This document shows positions 1 to 8,744 of a stretch of DNA of 64,000 nt, piece by piece. Position numbers and translations under genes: made by a program. Position 1 is the first letter of the stretch. Every line of letters begins with the position of its first letter. The notes beneath the pieces are model-generated. The model saw only the letters and a program-made list of their open reading frames with translations, did not search any database and was not told the DNA's origin. Source of the stretch: Shinella granuli (GTDB taxonomy: Bacteria; Pseudomonadota; Alphaproteobacteria; Rhizobiales; Rhizobiaceae); NCBI RefSeq assembly GCF_004341885.1, contig NZ_SLVX01000007.1, forward strand, positions 186,001-250,000, written 5' to 3'.

Positions 1-30
1 CGGCTGAAAATGCCGGCCGATCCGTCTCTT

Positions 31-51
31 CCCGGCGCGGTGCGCGCCGGG
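31..51. other. Perfect hairpin upstream of sucA
   Basis: A 9-bp inverted repeat (CCCGGCGCG / CGCGCCGGG) with a 3-base loop lies about 65 bases before the sucA start. No T-run follows on either strand, so it is not a classic intrinsic terminator. In rhizobia sucA usually follows sucCD, so this may be an mRNA-processing or stabilising hairpin between sucD and sucA. The left neighbour lies outside the window, so that is inference. Confidence 0.45.
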
Positions 52-117
52 CGGCAAGCCGGGGAGGCCCGGTCAACACGATCGTTCGGGAGGCGGGCGC
101 GGCGCCCGCGAAACACC

Positions 118-3114
118 ATGGCACGGCAAGACGCCAACGAACAATTCCTGGCCACGTCCTTCCTCGACGGGGCGAACGCAGCCTATATCGAGCAGCTCTA
201 CGCGAAGTACGAGGCCGATCCCGCCTCGCTCGGTGAGGAATGGCAGGCCTTCTTCAAGGCCCTCGAAGACCAGCCCTCCGACATCGTGAAGGCCGCCAAG
301 GGCGCCTCCTGGAAGCGCGCGAACTGGCCCATCGCGGCCAATGGCGAGCTCGTCTCGGCGCTCGACGGCAACTGGGGCATTGTCGAGAAGGTCCTGGAAA
401 AGAAGGTGCAGGCAAAGGCCGAGGCCGTTGCGGCCCAGACCGGCACGCCCGTCAACCAGGCCGACGTCAACCAGGCGACGCGCGATTCCGTGCGCGCCAT
501 CATGATGATCCGCGCCTACCGCGCGCGCGGCCACCTGCACGCCAAGCTCGATCCGCTCGGCCTTGCTGTCCCCGTGGAGGACTATAACGAGCTTTCGCCC
601 TCGAACTACGGTTTCGAGGAGAAGGATCTCGACCGCAAGATCTTCATCGACAACGTGCTCGGCCTCGAATATGCGAGCGTGCGCGAAATGGTCGAGATCC
701 TGGAGCGCACCTATTGCTCGACGATCGGCGTCGAGTTCATGCACATCTCCAACCCGGAAGAGAAGGGCTGGATCCAGGAGCGCATCGAGGGCCCGGACAA
801 GGGCGTCGACTTCACGCCCGAGGGCAAGAAGGCGATCCTGCAGAAGCTGATCGAGGCGGAAGGCTTCGAGCAGTTCATCGACGTCAAGTACAAGGGCACC
901 AAGCGCTTCGGTCTCGATGGTGGCGAGTCCCTCATCCCGGCGCTGGAGCAGATCATCAAGCGCGGCGGCCAGCTCGGCCTCAAGGAAATCGTGCTCGGCA
1001 TGGCCCATCGTGGCCGCCTCAACGTGCTCACCAACGTGATGGCCAAGCCCCATCGCGCCGTCTTCCACGAGTTCAAGGGCGGCTCCTATGCGCCGGACGA
1101 CGTGGAAGGCTCGGGCGACGTGAAGTACCACCTCGGCGCCTCCTCGGACCGCGAGTTCGACGGCAACAAGGTGCACCTGTCGCTGACCGCCAACCCCTCG
1201 CACCTTGAAATCGTCAACCCGGTCGTCATGGGCAAGGCCCGCGCCAAGCAGGACCAGATGGCGACCGTCTTCGAGGGCGACATCATTCCGCTGCGCGAGC
1301 GCGTCAAGGTCATGCCGCTGCTGCTGCATGGCGATGCGGCCTTCGCGGGCCAGGGCGTCGTTGCCGAAATCCTCGGCCTGTCGGGCCTGCGCGGCCACCG
1401 CGTCGCCGGCACGGTGCATGTCATCATCAACAACCAGATCGGTTTCACCACGAACCCGGCCTTCTCGCGCTCCTCGCCCTATCCGTCGGATGTGGCGAAG
1501 ATGATCGAGGCGCCGATCTTCCATGTGAACGGCGACGATCCGGAAGCGGTGACCTATGCCGCCAAGGTCGCGACCGAATTCCGCATGAAGTTCCACAAGC
1601 CGGTCGTGCTGGATATCTTCTGCTATCGCCGCTTCGGCCACAACGAAGGCGACGAGCCGGCGTTCACCCAGCCGAAGATGTACAAGGCGATCCGCGCGCA
1701 CAAGACCGTGGTCAACCTCTATGGTTCGCGCCTCATCGGCGAGGGCGTGATCAGCGAGGGCGAGTTCGAGAAGATGAAGGCCGACTGGCGCGCCAATCTC
1801 GAACAGGAATTCGAGGCCGGCCAGTCCTACAAGCCGAACAAGGCCGACTGGCTGGACGGCGCCTGGTCGGGCCTGCGCTCGGCCGACAACCAGGACGAAC
1901 AGCGTCGCGGCAAGACCTCCGTGCCGATGAAGCAGCTCAAGGAGATCGGCCGCAAGATCGCGACGATCCCGGAAGGCTTCAAGGCGCACAAGACCATCCA
2001 GCGGTTCATGGACAACCGCTTGCAGATGGTCGAGACGGGCGAGGGCATCGACTGGGCGATGGCGGAAGCGCTCGCCTTCGGCACGCTCTGCGTCGAGGGC
2101 ACGAAGATCCGCCTGTCCGGCCAGGATTGCGAACGCGGCACCTTCTCGCAGCGCCACTCGGTGCTCTACGACCAGGAGACCGAGGACCGCTACATCCCGC
2201 TCGCCAACCTCTCGCCGACCCAGGCGCGCTACGAGGTCATCAACTCGATGCTCTCGGAAGAAGCGGTGCTCGGTTTCGAATACGGCTATTCGCTCGCCCG
2301 TCCGAACGCGCTGACCCTCTGGGAAGCCCAGTTCGGCGACTTCGCCAACGGTGCGCAGGTCGTCTTCGACCAGTTCATCTCGTCGGGCGAACGCAAGTGG
2401 CTGCGCATGTCCGGCCTCGTCTGCCTCTTGCCGCACGGCTATGAGGGCCAGGGTCCGGAACACTCCTCCGCCCGCCTCGAACGCTGGCTGCAGATGTGCG
2501 CCGAGGACAACATGCAGGTCGCCAATGTCACGACGCCGGCGAACTATTTCCACATCCTGCGCCGCCAGGTGAAGCGCGACTTCCGCAAGCCGCTGATCAT
2601 GATGACGCCGAAGTCCCTGCTGCGCCACAAGCGCGCCGTCTCCTCGCTGTCGGAAATGGCGGGCGAAAGCTCGTTCCACCGCCTGCTCTGGGACGATGCC
2701 GAGGTCATCAAGGACGGCCCGATCAAGCTGCAGAAGGACGCCAAGATCCGCCGCGTCGTGATGTGCTCGGGCAAGGTCTATTACGACCTTCTGGAAGAGC
2801 GTGAAAAGCGCGGCATCGACGATGTCTACCTGCTGCGTCTCGAACAGCTCTATCCGTTCCCGGCCAAGGCGCTGATCAACGAACTGTCGCGCTTCCGCAA
2901 TGCCGAGATGGTCTGGTGCCAGGAAGAGCCCAAGAACATGGGTGGCTGGGCGTTCATCGACCCCTATCTCGAATGGGTGCTCGCCCATATCGACGCCAAG
3001 TACCAGCGCGTGCGCTACACCGGCCGTCCGGCCGCTGCCTCGCCGGCGACGGGCTTGATGTCGAAGCACATGGCGCAGCTCGCCGCCTTCCTCGAGGACG
3101 CGCTGGGCGGTTGA
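118..3114 (+). CDS. sucA: 2-oxoglutarate dehydrogenase E1 component
   Basis: E1 subunit (998 aa) of the 2-oxoglutarate dehydrogenase complex of the TCA cycle. It decarboxylates 2-oxoglutarate on thiamine diphosphate and passes the succinyl group to the E2 lipoyl arm. Seen: the family motif GMAHRGRLNVL near residue 294 and the ThDP/Mg signature GDAAFAGQG...NNQIGFTT at about 405-445, followed by the transketolase-like C-terminal half. The length matches rhizobial SucA. The ATG at 118 was chosen because the protein there begins MARQDANEQF, as in relatives; the frame stays open upstream to about base 10, but that extension is low-complexity and unlike the family. sucB follows after 51 bases, so the two are probably co-transcribed. 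Confidence 0.96.
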   Translation: MARQDANEQFLATSFLDGANAAYIEQLYAKYEADPASLGEEWQAFFKALEDQPSDIVKAAKGASWKRANWPIAANGELVSALDGNWGIVEKVLEKKVQAKAEAVAAQTGTPVNQADVNQATRDSVRAIMMIRAYRARGHLHAKLDPLGLAVPVEDYNELSPSNYGFEEKDLDRKIFIDNVLGLEYASVREMVEILERTYCSTIGVEFMHISNPEEKGWIQERIEGPDKGVDFTPEGKKAILQKLIEAEGFEQFIDVKYKGTKRFGLDGGESLIPALEQIIKRGGQLGLKEIVLGMAHRGRLNVLTNVMAKPHRAVFHEFKGGSYAPDDVEGSGDVKYHLGASSDREFDGNKVHLSLTANPSHLEIVNPVVMGKARAKQDQMATVFEGDIIPLRERVKVMPLLLHGDAAFAGQGVVAEILGLSGLRGHRVAGTVHVIINNQIGFTTNPAFSRSSPYPSDVAKMIEAPIFHVNGDDPEAVTYAAKVATEFRMKFHKPVVLDIFCYRRFGHNEGDEPAFTQPKMYKAIRAHKTVVNLYGSRLIGEGVISEGEFEKMKADWRANLEQEFEAGQSYKPNKADWLDGAWSGLRSADNQDEQRRGKTSVPMKQLKEIGRKIATIPEGFKAHKTIQRFMDNRLQMVETGEGIDWAMAEALAFGTLCVEGTKIRLSGQDCERGTFSQRHSVLYDQETEDRYIPLANLSPTQARYEVINSMLSEEAVLGFEYGYSLARPNALTLWEAQFGDFANGAQVVFDQFISSGERKWLRMSGLVCLLPHGYEGQGPEHSSARLERWLQMCAEDNMQVANVTTPANYFHILRRQVKRDFRKPLIMMTPKSLLRHKRAVSSLSEMAGESSFHRLLWDDAEVIKDGPIKLQKDAKIRRVVMCSGKVYYDLLEEREKRGIDDVYLLRLEQLYPFPAKALINELSRFRNAEMVWCQEEPKNMGGWAFIDPYLEWVLAHIDAKYQRVRYTGRPAAASPATGLMSKHMAQLAAFLEDALGG

Positions 3115-3165
3115 TCCGCCCGGCTTCCCAGTAACCACGATAAGAATCACGAACGGAACACACTC

Positions 3166-4404
3166 ATGGCTACCGAAATCCGCGTCCCGACTCTGGGCGA
3201 ATCCGTCAGCGAAGCGACCGTCGGCACCTGGTTCAAGAAGGTCGGCGACGTCATCAAGGCCGACGAGCCGCTCTGTGAGCTCGAAACCGACAAGGTAACG
3301 ATCGAAGTGCCCGCGCCGGCTGCCGGCGTCCTGTCGGAAATCACCGCCGCCGCCGGCGAGACCGTTGCCCCGGGCGGCCTGCTCGGCCAGATCGCCGAAG
3401 GCGCTTCCGCCGGCGCTGCGGCGCCGGCCGCTGCCGAAAAGGTCGAGAAGGCCGCTGTTGCAGCACCCGCCGCCGAGGCCAAGCCTGCTGCCGGCGCCTC
3501 CGCCATGCCGGCCGCTCCGGCTGCTGCCAAGATGCTCGCCGAAAACAACCTTTCGGCCGATCAGGTCGACGGCTCCGGCAAGCGCGGCCAGGTGCTGAAG
3601 GGTGACGTCATCGCTGCCGTCGCCAAGGGCATCACGGCCTCCACCGCCGCTGCCGCCGAGCCGGTCAAGGTCGCCGCCCGCGCCCCGTCCTCCGAGGCGG
3701 ATGCGCCGCGCGAAGAGCGCGTGAAGATGACGCGCCTGCGCCAGACGATCGCAAAGCGCCTCAAGGACGCCCAGAACACCGCCGCCATGCTGACCACCTA
3801 CAACGAGGTGGACATGTCGGCCGTCATGGACCTGCGCAACCGCTACAAGGAGCTCTTCGAGAAGAAGCACGGCGTCAAGCTCGGCTTCATGGGCTTCTTC
3901 ACCAAGGCGGTGACCCACGCGCTGAAGGAACTGCCGGCCGTCAACGCCGAGATCGACGGCACCGACATCATCTACAAGAACTACTGCCATGTCGGCGTTG
4001 CCGTCGGCACGGACAAGGGCCTCGTCGTCCCGGTCGTGCGCGATGCGGACCAGATGTCGATCGCCGAGATCGAGAAGGAAATCGGCCGCCTCGGCAAGGC
4101 CGCCCGTGACGGCGCGCTCTCCATGGCCGACATGCAGGGCGGCACCTTCACCATCTCGAACGGCGGCGTCTACGGCTCGCTGATGTCCTCGCCGATCCTC
4201 AATGCCCCGCAGTCCGGCATCCTCGGCATGCACAAGATCCAGGATCGTCCGGTCGTCGTCGGTGGCCAGATCGTCATCCGCCCGATGATGTATCTCGCCC
4301 TCTCCTACGACCACCGCATCGTCGATGGCAAGGAAGCCGTGACCTTCCTCGTGCGCGTCAAGGACAGCCTGGAAGATCCGGAACGCCTCGTTCTCGATCT
4401 CTGA
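3166..4404 (+). CDS. sucB: Dihydrolipoyllysine succinyltransferase (E2 of 2-oxoglutarate dehydrogenase)
   Basis: E2 core of the 2-oxoglutarate dehydrogenase complex (412 aa). It takes the succinyl group from E1 and makes succinyl-CoA. Domains in order: one lipoyl domain at about 2-77 with the lipoylated Lys in ETDKVT (about residue 43), an Ala/Pro-rich linker, a peripheral subunit-binding domain at about 118-155, another Ala-rich linker, and the catalytic acyltransferase domain ending in [10 protein letters not shown] with the active-site His near 383. A single lipoyl domain and the position directly after sucA favour SucB over the pyruvate dehydrogenase E2. MAPEG-family and other genes follow at once, before lpdA (E3). 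Confidence 0.95.
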   Translation: MATEIRVPTLGESVSEATVGTWFKKVGDVIKADEPLCELETDKVTIEVPAPAAGVLSEITAAAGETVAPGGLLGQIAEGASAGAAAPAAAEKVEKAAVAAPAAEAKPAAGASAMPAAPAAAKMLAENNLSADQVDGSGKRGQVLKGDVIAAVAKGITASTAAAAEPVKVAARAPSSEADAPREERVKMTRLRQTIAKRLKDAQNTAAMLTTYNEVDMSAVMDLRNRYKELFEKKHGVKLGFMGFFTKAVTHALKELPAVNAEIDGTDIIYKNYCHVGVAVGTDKGLVVPVVRDADQMSIAEIEKEIGRLGKAARDGALSMADMQGGTFTISNGGVYGSLMSSPILNAPQSGILGMHKIQDRPVVVGGQIVIRPMMYLALSYDHRIVDGKEAVTFLVRVKDSLEDPERLVLDL

Positions 4405-4416
4405 GCGGAGAACCCC

Positions 4417-4830
4417 ATGGAGGCGGCAGCGTCAGCGTCTTCGCCCATGCTCGTGCTTCTGGCATTGAGCGTGGCGCTGCTCGTCTTCCATATCCTGCTC
4501 CAGGGCATGCTCTCGACACGGGAGCTCGGCTCTGCCTGGAACGCCGGCCCGCGCGATGAGCCGCGGCAGCCGGCCGGCCTCATCGCCGGACGCGCCGCGC
4601 GTGCGTCGGCGAATTTCCGGGAGACCTATCCGGCCTTCGTCGCGCTCGCCCTGGCGCTCGCCATCGCGGGCGATCCGGCGGGCTGGGGGCTTGCCGGCGC
4701 ATGGTTGTGGTTCGTCGCCCGGCTCGTCTATCTTCCGCTCTATCTGGCAGGCATACCCTATATCCGCTCGCTCGTCTGGACCGTTGCTTTGGCGGGACTC
4801 GCGGTCATGGCGGGCGTGATCATCCTCTAG
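4417..4830 (+). CDS. MAPEG-family membrane protein
   Basis: A 137-aa integral membrane protein of the MAPEG family (membrane-associated proteins in eicosanoid and glutathione metabolism). About four hydrophobic helices are visible, at roughly 8-30, 70-85, 90-112 and 118-137. The family-typical segment NFRETYPAFVAL lies after the first loop, and the C-terminal half has the Arg/Tyr-rich RLVYLPLYLAGIPYIRS pattern. Bacterial MAPEG members are poorly characterised; some relatives are glutathione transferases, and no substrate can be assigned here. It starts 12 bases after sucB and is followed by the LysE gene after 13 bases, so it probably shares the suc transcript. Confidence 0.8.
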   Translation: MEAAASASSPMLVLLALSVALLVFHILLQGMLSTRELGSAWNAGPRDEPRQPAGLIAGRAARASANFRETYPAFVALALALAIAGDPAGWGLAGAWLWFVARLVYLPLYLAGIPYIRSLVWTVALAGLAVMAGVIIL

Positions 4831-4843
4831 GAGGCAGGCATCC

Positions 4844-5488
4844 ATGAGCAACTATCTCCTCGAACTCGCCTCGCTGATGGCGATCTTCGCCTTCGCCATC
4901 GTCTCGCCCGGCGCGGATCTCGCCATGGTGATGCGCCAGTCGATCGTGCATGGGCGGCGCGCGGCGATCGTCACGTCCTTCGGCATCGGCACGTCGCTGA
5001 TGTTCCACGTCACCTATACGATCCTCGGCCTCGGCATCATCATTTCCCAGTCGATCTACCTCTTCAACATCGTGAAATGGTGCGGCGTCGCTTACCTCGT
5101 CTATATCGGCATCAAGGCGCTCAGGGCCGGCAAGGCCGACCTTTCCGTCGAGGCGGTGAAGGGCGGCGAGGATGGCAAGGGCGGACAATCGGCCGTCCGC
5201 GCCTTCGGCCTCGGTTTCCTCGCCAATGCGCTGAACCCCAAGCCGGTCTTCTTCTTCCTGTCGATCTTTTCGACCGTGGTCAGCGCCCATACGCCGATCG
5301 CCATCAAGTTCGGCTACGGCCTCGTCATGGCCACCTGCCTCATCGCCTGGTTCGTCGGCGTCTCGCTCTTCATGACGACGCCGAAGATGCGTGCGGCCTT
5401 CGCGCGCATGAGCCAGTGGATCGACCGGGCGAGCGGCCTCGTCTTCATCGCACTCGGCATCAAGCTCGCCACGGAAAAGGCCCATTGA
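4844..5488 (+). CDS. LysE/RhtB-family amino-acid exporter
   Basis: A 214-aa inner-membrane protein of the LysE/RhtB translocator family, which exports amino acids or related small molecules. The N-terminal family signature is visible as FAIVSPGADLAMVM (about 17-30). The AFGLGFLANALNPKP motif of the central loop follows near 125-140, and there are about six hydrophobic helices. The substrate cannot be read from sequence. A good Shine-Dalgarno (CTAGGAGG) precedes the ATG. It lies inside the sucAB-lpdA gene string, 13 bases after the MAPEG gene and 3 bases before the next gene. Confidence 0.85.
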   Translation: MSNYLLELASLMAIFAFAIVSPGADLAMVMRQSIVHGRRAAIVTSFGIGTSLMFHVTYTILGLGIIISQSIYLFNIVKWCGVAYLVYIGIKALRAGKADLSVEAVKGGEDGKGGQSAVRAFGLGFLANALNPKPVFFFLSIFSTVVSAHTPIAIKFGYGLVMATCLIAWFVGVSLFMTTPKMRAAFARMSQWIDRASGLVFIALGIKLATEKAH

Positions 5489-5491
5489 GCG

Positions 5492-5980
5492 ATGCGCGGC
5501 GCCCTCGTCCTTGCCGGTTTCCTTGTTGCAACCGCCGCCTCCGCGGCGGAGTGCCGGCAGGACCGCGCGCTCTATGCGGATCGCGACGGGGGCTATGAGC
5601 TCACCTTCGAGCCTGTCGGTTCCGACGCGGCAGCGACGAGCCATCATTTCAAGCTGAAGGTCCTGGCGAGCGGCGTGGTGCTCGACGGCGTCGTCATGCC
5701 GGGCGAGCCGACCCGCTCCAACGGCATGGTCATGCACGATTGTCCGGAAGGCGACGTGACCGGCGAGGAGATCGCCGCCTGCACCATCTGGGAAGGCGTG
5801 ATCTACGCGCTCGACGGCGCCGGCGATGCCGGCCTCCTGCCGGAGGAGGGTGCGGCGGCGGCCGAGACCCTGCTCCTGTCCGGCTTCGGGCCGTCGGTGC
5901 GCTATTCGAAGCTTTGGGACGACGGCAAGGCGCGCGTCGCGCCATGGGATGTCTTCAGGCGGAAGGGATGTGCGACATGA
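5492..5980 (+). CDS. Secreted protein of unknown function
   Basis: A 162-aa protein with a clear Sec signal peptide: hydrophobic residues 4-17 and an AXA-type site at about 17-19 (ASAAE). The mature part is acidic and has four cysteines (near residues 21, 104, 117 and 160) that could form disulfides in the periplasm. I do not recognise a characterised domain. It starts 3 bases after the LysE gene, and its stop overlaps the start of the following SDR gene (ATGA), which suggests translational coupling. Function is unknown. Confidence 0.75.
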   Translation: MRGALVLAGFLVATAASAAECRQDRALYADRDGGYELTFEPVGSDAAATSHHFKLKVLASGVVLDGVVMPGEPTRSNGMVMHDCPEGDVTGEEIAACTIWEGVIYALDGAGDAGLLPEEGAAAAETLLLSGFGPSVRYSKLWDDGKARVAPWDVFRRKGCAT

Positions 5981-6729
5981 CGGAAGCTCCCGTTCTCCTC
6001 GTCACCGGCGGCAGCCGGGGCATCGGCGCCAGCGTGTGCCGCATGGCGGGCGCCGCCGGCTGGCAGGTCGCGGTGAACTATGCCACCAATCGCGACGCGG
6101 CCGAGACCGTGGTCGCCGACATCAGGGCGCTCGGCGGCTCGGCGATCCCGGTTGCGGGCGATGTCGGGACGGAACTCGGCCTCGCCTCCATCTTCTCCGC
6201 CATCGACGGCACGTTCGGCCGGCTCGACGGGCTCGTCAACAATGCCGGCATCGTCGCGCTGCCGCAGCGCGTCGACGAGATGTCCGCCGAGCGGCTGGAG
6301 CGCATGTTCGCCGTCAACGTGATGGGTTCGATCCGCTGCGCCCAGGAGGCCGTCCGCCGCATGTCGACCCGTCACGGCGGCAAGGGCGGCTCGATCGTCA
6401 ACATCTCCTCCGTTGCGGCTCTCCTCGGCGCGGCCGGGCAATATGTCGACTATGCCGCCAGCAAGGGCGCCATCGAGAGTTTCACCGTCGGCCTCGCGCG
6501 CGAGGTCGCCGCGGAGGGCGTGCGCGTCAATCTCGTGCGCCCCGGCATCATCGATACCGACATCCACGCCTCCGGCGGCCTGCCGGACCGGGCGCGCGAC
6601 ATGGCGTCGCTCATCCCGATGCAGCGGCCGGGAACGGCCGATGAAGTCGCCCATTCCATTCTCTATCTTCTCTCCGATGCGGCGTCCTATGTGACGGGTG
6701 CCGCCCTCAACGTCAGCGGCGGGCGCTAG
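5977..6729 (+). CDS. Short-chain dehydrogenase/reductase (SDR), classical type
   Basis: A 250-aa cytosolic NAD(P)-dependent oxidoreductase of the classical SDR family. Seen: cofactor motif TGGSRGIG (10-17), VNNAG (87-91), and the catalytic Ser145-Tyr159-Lys163 in a YxxxK arrangement. The C-terminal GGR end is typical of FabG-like or glucose-1-dehydrogenase-like members. The substrate is unknown; similarity to 3-oxoacyl-ACP reductases alone does not make it FabG. The start overlaps the stop of the secreted-protein gene by four bases, and lpdA follows after 24 bases, so it is embedded in the 2-oxoglutarate dehydrogenase gene string. Confidence 0.88.
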   Translation: MTEAPVLLVTGGSRGIGASVCRMAGAAGWQVAVNYATNRDAAETVVADIRALGGSAIPVAGDVGTELGLASIFSAIDGTFGRLDGLVNNAGIVALPQRVDEMSAERLERMFAVNVMGSIRCAQEAVRRMSTRHGGKGGSIVNISSVAALLGAAGQYVDYAASKGAIESFTVGLAREVAAEGVRVNLVRPGIIDTDIHASGGLPDRARDMASLIPMQRPGTADEVAHSILYLLSDAASYVTGAALNVSGGR

Positions 6730-6753
6730 GCCCCCGCGCAGGAAGGACTTGTC

Positions 6754-8160
6754 ATGGCATATGATCTCATCGTTATCGGTTCCGGCCCCGGCGGCTATGT
6801 CTGCGCCATCAAGGCGGCCCAGCTCGGCCTCAAGGTCGCGGTCGTCGAAAAGCGCGCCACCTATGGCGGCACCTGCCTCAATGTCGGCTGCATCCCTTCC
6901 AAGGCGCTGCTGCATGCCTCCGAGACCTACAGCCACGCCGCCCACGGCCTGGACGCGCTCGGCATCGAGGGCGTCACGCCGGTGCTGAACCTCGCCAAGA
7001 TGATGGCGCACAAGGATGCGACGGTGAAGTCGAATGTCGACGGCGTCGCCTTCCTCTTCAAGAAGAACAAGATCGACGGCATCCAGGGCACCGGCAAGGT
7101 GCTCGGCGCGGGCAAGGTCTCCGTCACCAACGACAAGGGCGAGGAACAGGTCCTCGAGACGAAGAACATCGTCATCGCCACGGGCTCCGACGTCGCCAGC
7201 ATTCCGGGCGTCCCGGTCGAGATCGACGAAAAGGTCATCGTCTCCTCCACCGGCGGCATCGCGCTCGACAAGGTGCCGGGCCACCTCATCGTCGTCGGCG
7301 GCGGCGTCATCGGGCTTGAGCTCGGCTCCGTCTGGGCCCGCCTCGGCGCCAAGGTCACCGTGGTCGAATATCTCGACACCATCCTCGGCGGCATGGACGG
7401 CGACGTCTCCAAGCAGTTCCAGCGCATGCTGGTCAAGCAGGGCATGGAGTTCAAGCTCGGCGCGAAGGTGACGGGCGTCGAGAAGGCGGGGTCCGGCGCG
7501 AAGGTGACCTTCGAGCCGGTCAAGGGCGGCGAGGCCGCCACGATCGAAGCCGACGTCGTGCTGATCGCCACCGGCCGCAAGCCCTATACCGAAGGCCTCG
7601 GTCTCAAGGAAGCCGGCGTCGCGCTGGACAATCGCGGCCGTGTCGAGATCGACAACCACTTCCAGACCAACGTCGCCGGCATCTATGCCATCGGCGACGT
7701 GGTGCGCGGCCCGATGCTCGCCCACAAGGCGGAAGACGAGGGTGTCGCCCTCGCCGAGATCCTCGCGGGCCAGGCCGGCCACGTGAACTATGACGTCATT
7801 CCGAGCGTCGTCTACACCCAGCCGGAAGTCGCCTCCGTCGGCAAGACGGAAGAGGAGCTGAAGGCCGCGGGCATCGCCTACAAGGCCGGCAAGTTCCCCT
7901 TCACCGCGAACGGCCGCGCCCGCGCCATGCTGGCGACGGACGGCTTCGTCAAGGTGCTGGCGGACAAGGAGACGGACCGCGTGCTCGGCGTGCACATCGT
8001 CGGCTTCGGCGCCGGCGAGATGATCCACGAGGCGGCCGTGCTGATGGAATTCGGCGGCTCCTCCGAAGACCTCGGCCGCACCTGCCACGCGCACCCGACC
8101 ATGTCGGAAGCCGTCAAGGAAGCCGCGCTCGCGACCTTCTTCAAGCCGATCCACATGTGA
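6754..8160 (+). CDS. lpdA: Dihydrolipoyl dehydrogenase (E3)
   Basis: FAD-dependent E3 subunit (468 aa) that reoxidises dihydrolipoyl groups of 2-oxo acid dehydrogenase complexes with NAD+. Seen: FAD-binding GSGPGG (9-14), the redox disulfide C41-C46 in [10 protein letters not shown], a second nucleotide-binding motif [11 protein letters not shown] at about 180-190, the FAD-contacting [15 protein letters not shown], and the C-terminal active-site HAHPTMSE. Its place after sucAB marks it as the E3 of 2-oxoglutarate dehydrogenase, though rhizobia often carry more than one lpd. An inverted repeat just after the stop may end the transcript. Confidence 0.96.
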   Translation: MAYDLIVIGSGPGGYVCAIKAAQLGLKVAVVEKRATYGGTCLNVGCIPSKALLHASETYSHAAHGLDALGIEGVTPVLNLAKMMAHKDATVKSNVDGVAFLFKKNKIDGIQGTGKVLGAGKVSVTNDKGEEQVLETKNIVIATGSDVASIPGVPVEIDEKVIVSSTGGIALDKVPGHLIVVGGGVIGLELGSVWARLGAKVTVVEYLDTILGGMDGDVSKQFQRMLVKQGMEFKLGAKVTGVEKAGSGAKVTFEPVKGGEAATIEADVVLIATGRKPYTEGLGLKEAGVALDNRGRVEIDNHFQTNVAGIYAIGDVVRGPMLAHKAEDEGVALAEILAGQAGHVNYDVIPSVVYTQPEVASVGKTEEELKAAGIAYKAGKFPFTANGRARAMLATDGFVKVLADKETDRVLGVHIVGFGAGEMIHEAAVLMEFGGSSEDLGRTCHAHPTMSEAVKEAALATFFKPIHM

Positions 8161-8166
8161 TCCGGT

Positions 8167-8193
8167 CAGGCGGCTGCGACAACCGGCCGCCTG
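8167..8193 (+). terminator. Possible terminator after lpdA
   Basis: An 8-bp perfect stem (CAGGCGGC / GCCGCCTG) with an 11-base loop starts six bases after the lpdA stop. Only a weak pyrimidine tail follows, so termination may be partial or Rho-dependent, letting some transcripts continue into the DUF2867 gene. Confidence 0.45.
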
Positions 8194-8234
8194 TCTTCGC
8201 CCGGTGAAGAGGCGCACCATGGAGGCCTCAAAGG

Positions 8235-8741
8235 ATGGCCTTCATGTCCCCCGTTTCGAGACCCGTCTCGCTTCCACATCCGCTTCTGCCTGCCGCCGAC
8301 TGGGCGGATCGCTTCACGCTGGGCCTGCCCGTCGAGAACCTCACAGCGCGGGAGGCGGCGCGGCTGGCGCTCGAACACCCGCCGGCCTGGGTGCGCCGGC
8401 TCATGGCGCTGCGCAATGCGCTCGTCCGGCCTTTCGGCCTGAAGGGGGCGGCTGAGAAGGTCGCGCCGTCGGAGACGGAGATCGGCGGCTTTCCGGTGGT
8501 CAGCGCGAGCGACGACCGGGTGGTGCTCGGCTTCGACGACAGGCATCTCAATTTCCGCATCGTCATCGATGTCCGGCAGGACCGGCCGAGCGGCCAGACG
8601 CTCAGCGTGATGACGCTCGTCCACCGCAACAACCTGCTCGGCCGGCTCTATCTCGCAGCCGTCATGCCGTTCCACAAGCTGATCGTGCGCACCATGCTGG
8701 CCGGCATCGGCCGCAGGATCTCACGCACACAAGAGCCATGA
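8235..8741 (+). CDS. DUF2867-family protein
   Basis: A 168-aa protein matching DUF2867 in pattern: an N-terminal P-Hx-LLPxADWADRF segment, a central beta-rich part (GGFPVV, DRVVLGFDDRHLNFR) and a conserved LVHRNNLLGRLYLAAVMPFH end. The C-terminal Tyr/His/Phe stretch is amphipathic and could contact membrane. Function is unknown. It begins 74 bases after lpdA beyond a weak hairpin, and its stop lies only 3 bases from the stop of the convergent TraB gene. Confidence 0.75.
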   Translation: MAFMSPVSRPVSLPHPLLPAADWADRFTLGLPVENLTAREAARLALEHPPAWVRRLMALRNALVRPFGLKGAAEKVAPSETEIGGFPVVSASDDRVVLGFDDRHLNFRIVIDVRQDRPSGQTLSVMTLVHRNNLLGRLYLAAVMPFHKLIVRTMLAGIGRRISRTQEP

Positions 8742-8744
8742 GGC

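Noticed and set aside
10-117. Longer sucA start at base 10
   Set aside because: The extra 36 residues are Arg/Gly/Pro-rich and cross a hairpin; the family N-terminus begins at base 118.
73-4314. A 1413-codon open frame antisense to sucA and sucB
   Set aside because: Long antisense frames are a by-product of high GC content and strong codon bias. Its translation is low-complexity (Arg, Asp, Glu, Gly, Leu) without domains, while the + strand encodes two clear enzymes.
5902-8220. A 772-codon antisense frame opposite the SDR gene and lpdA
   Set aside because: Same GC shadow effect; there is no family pattern.
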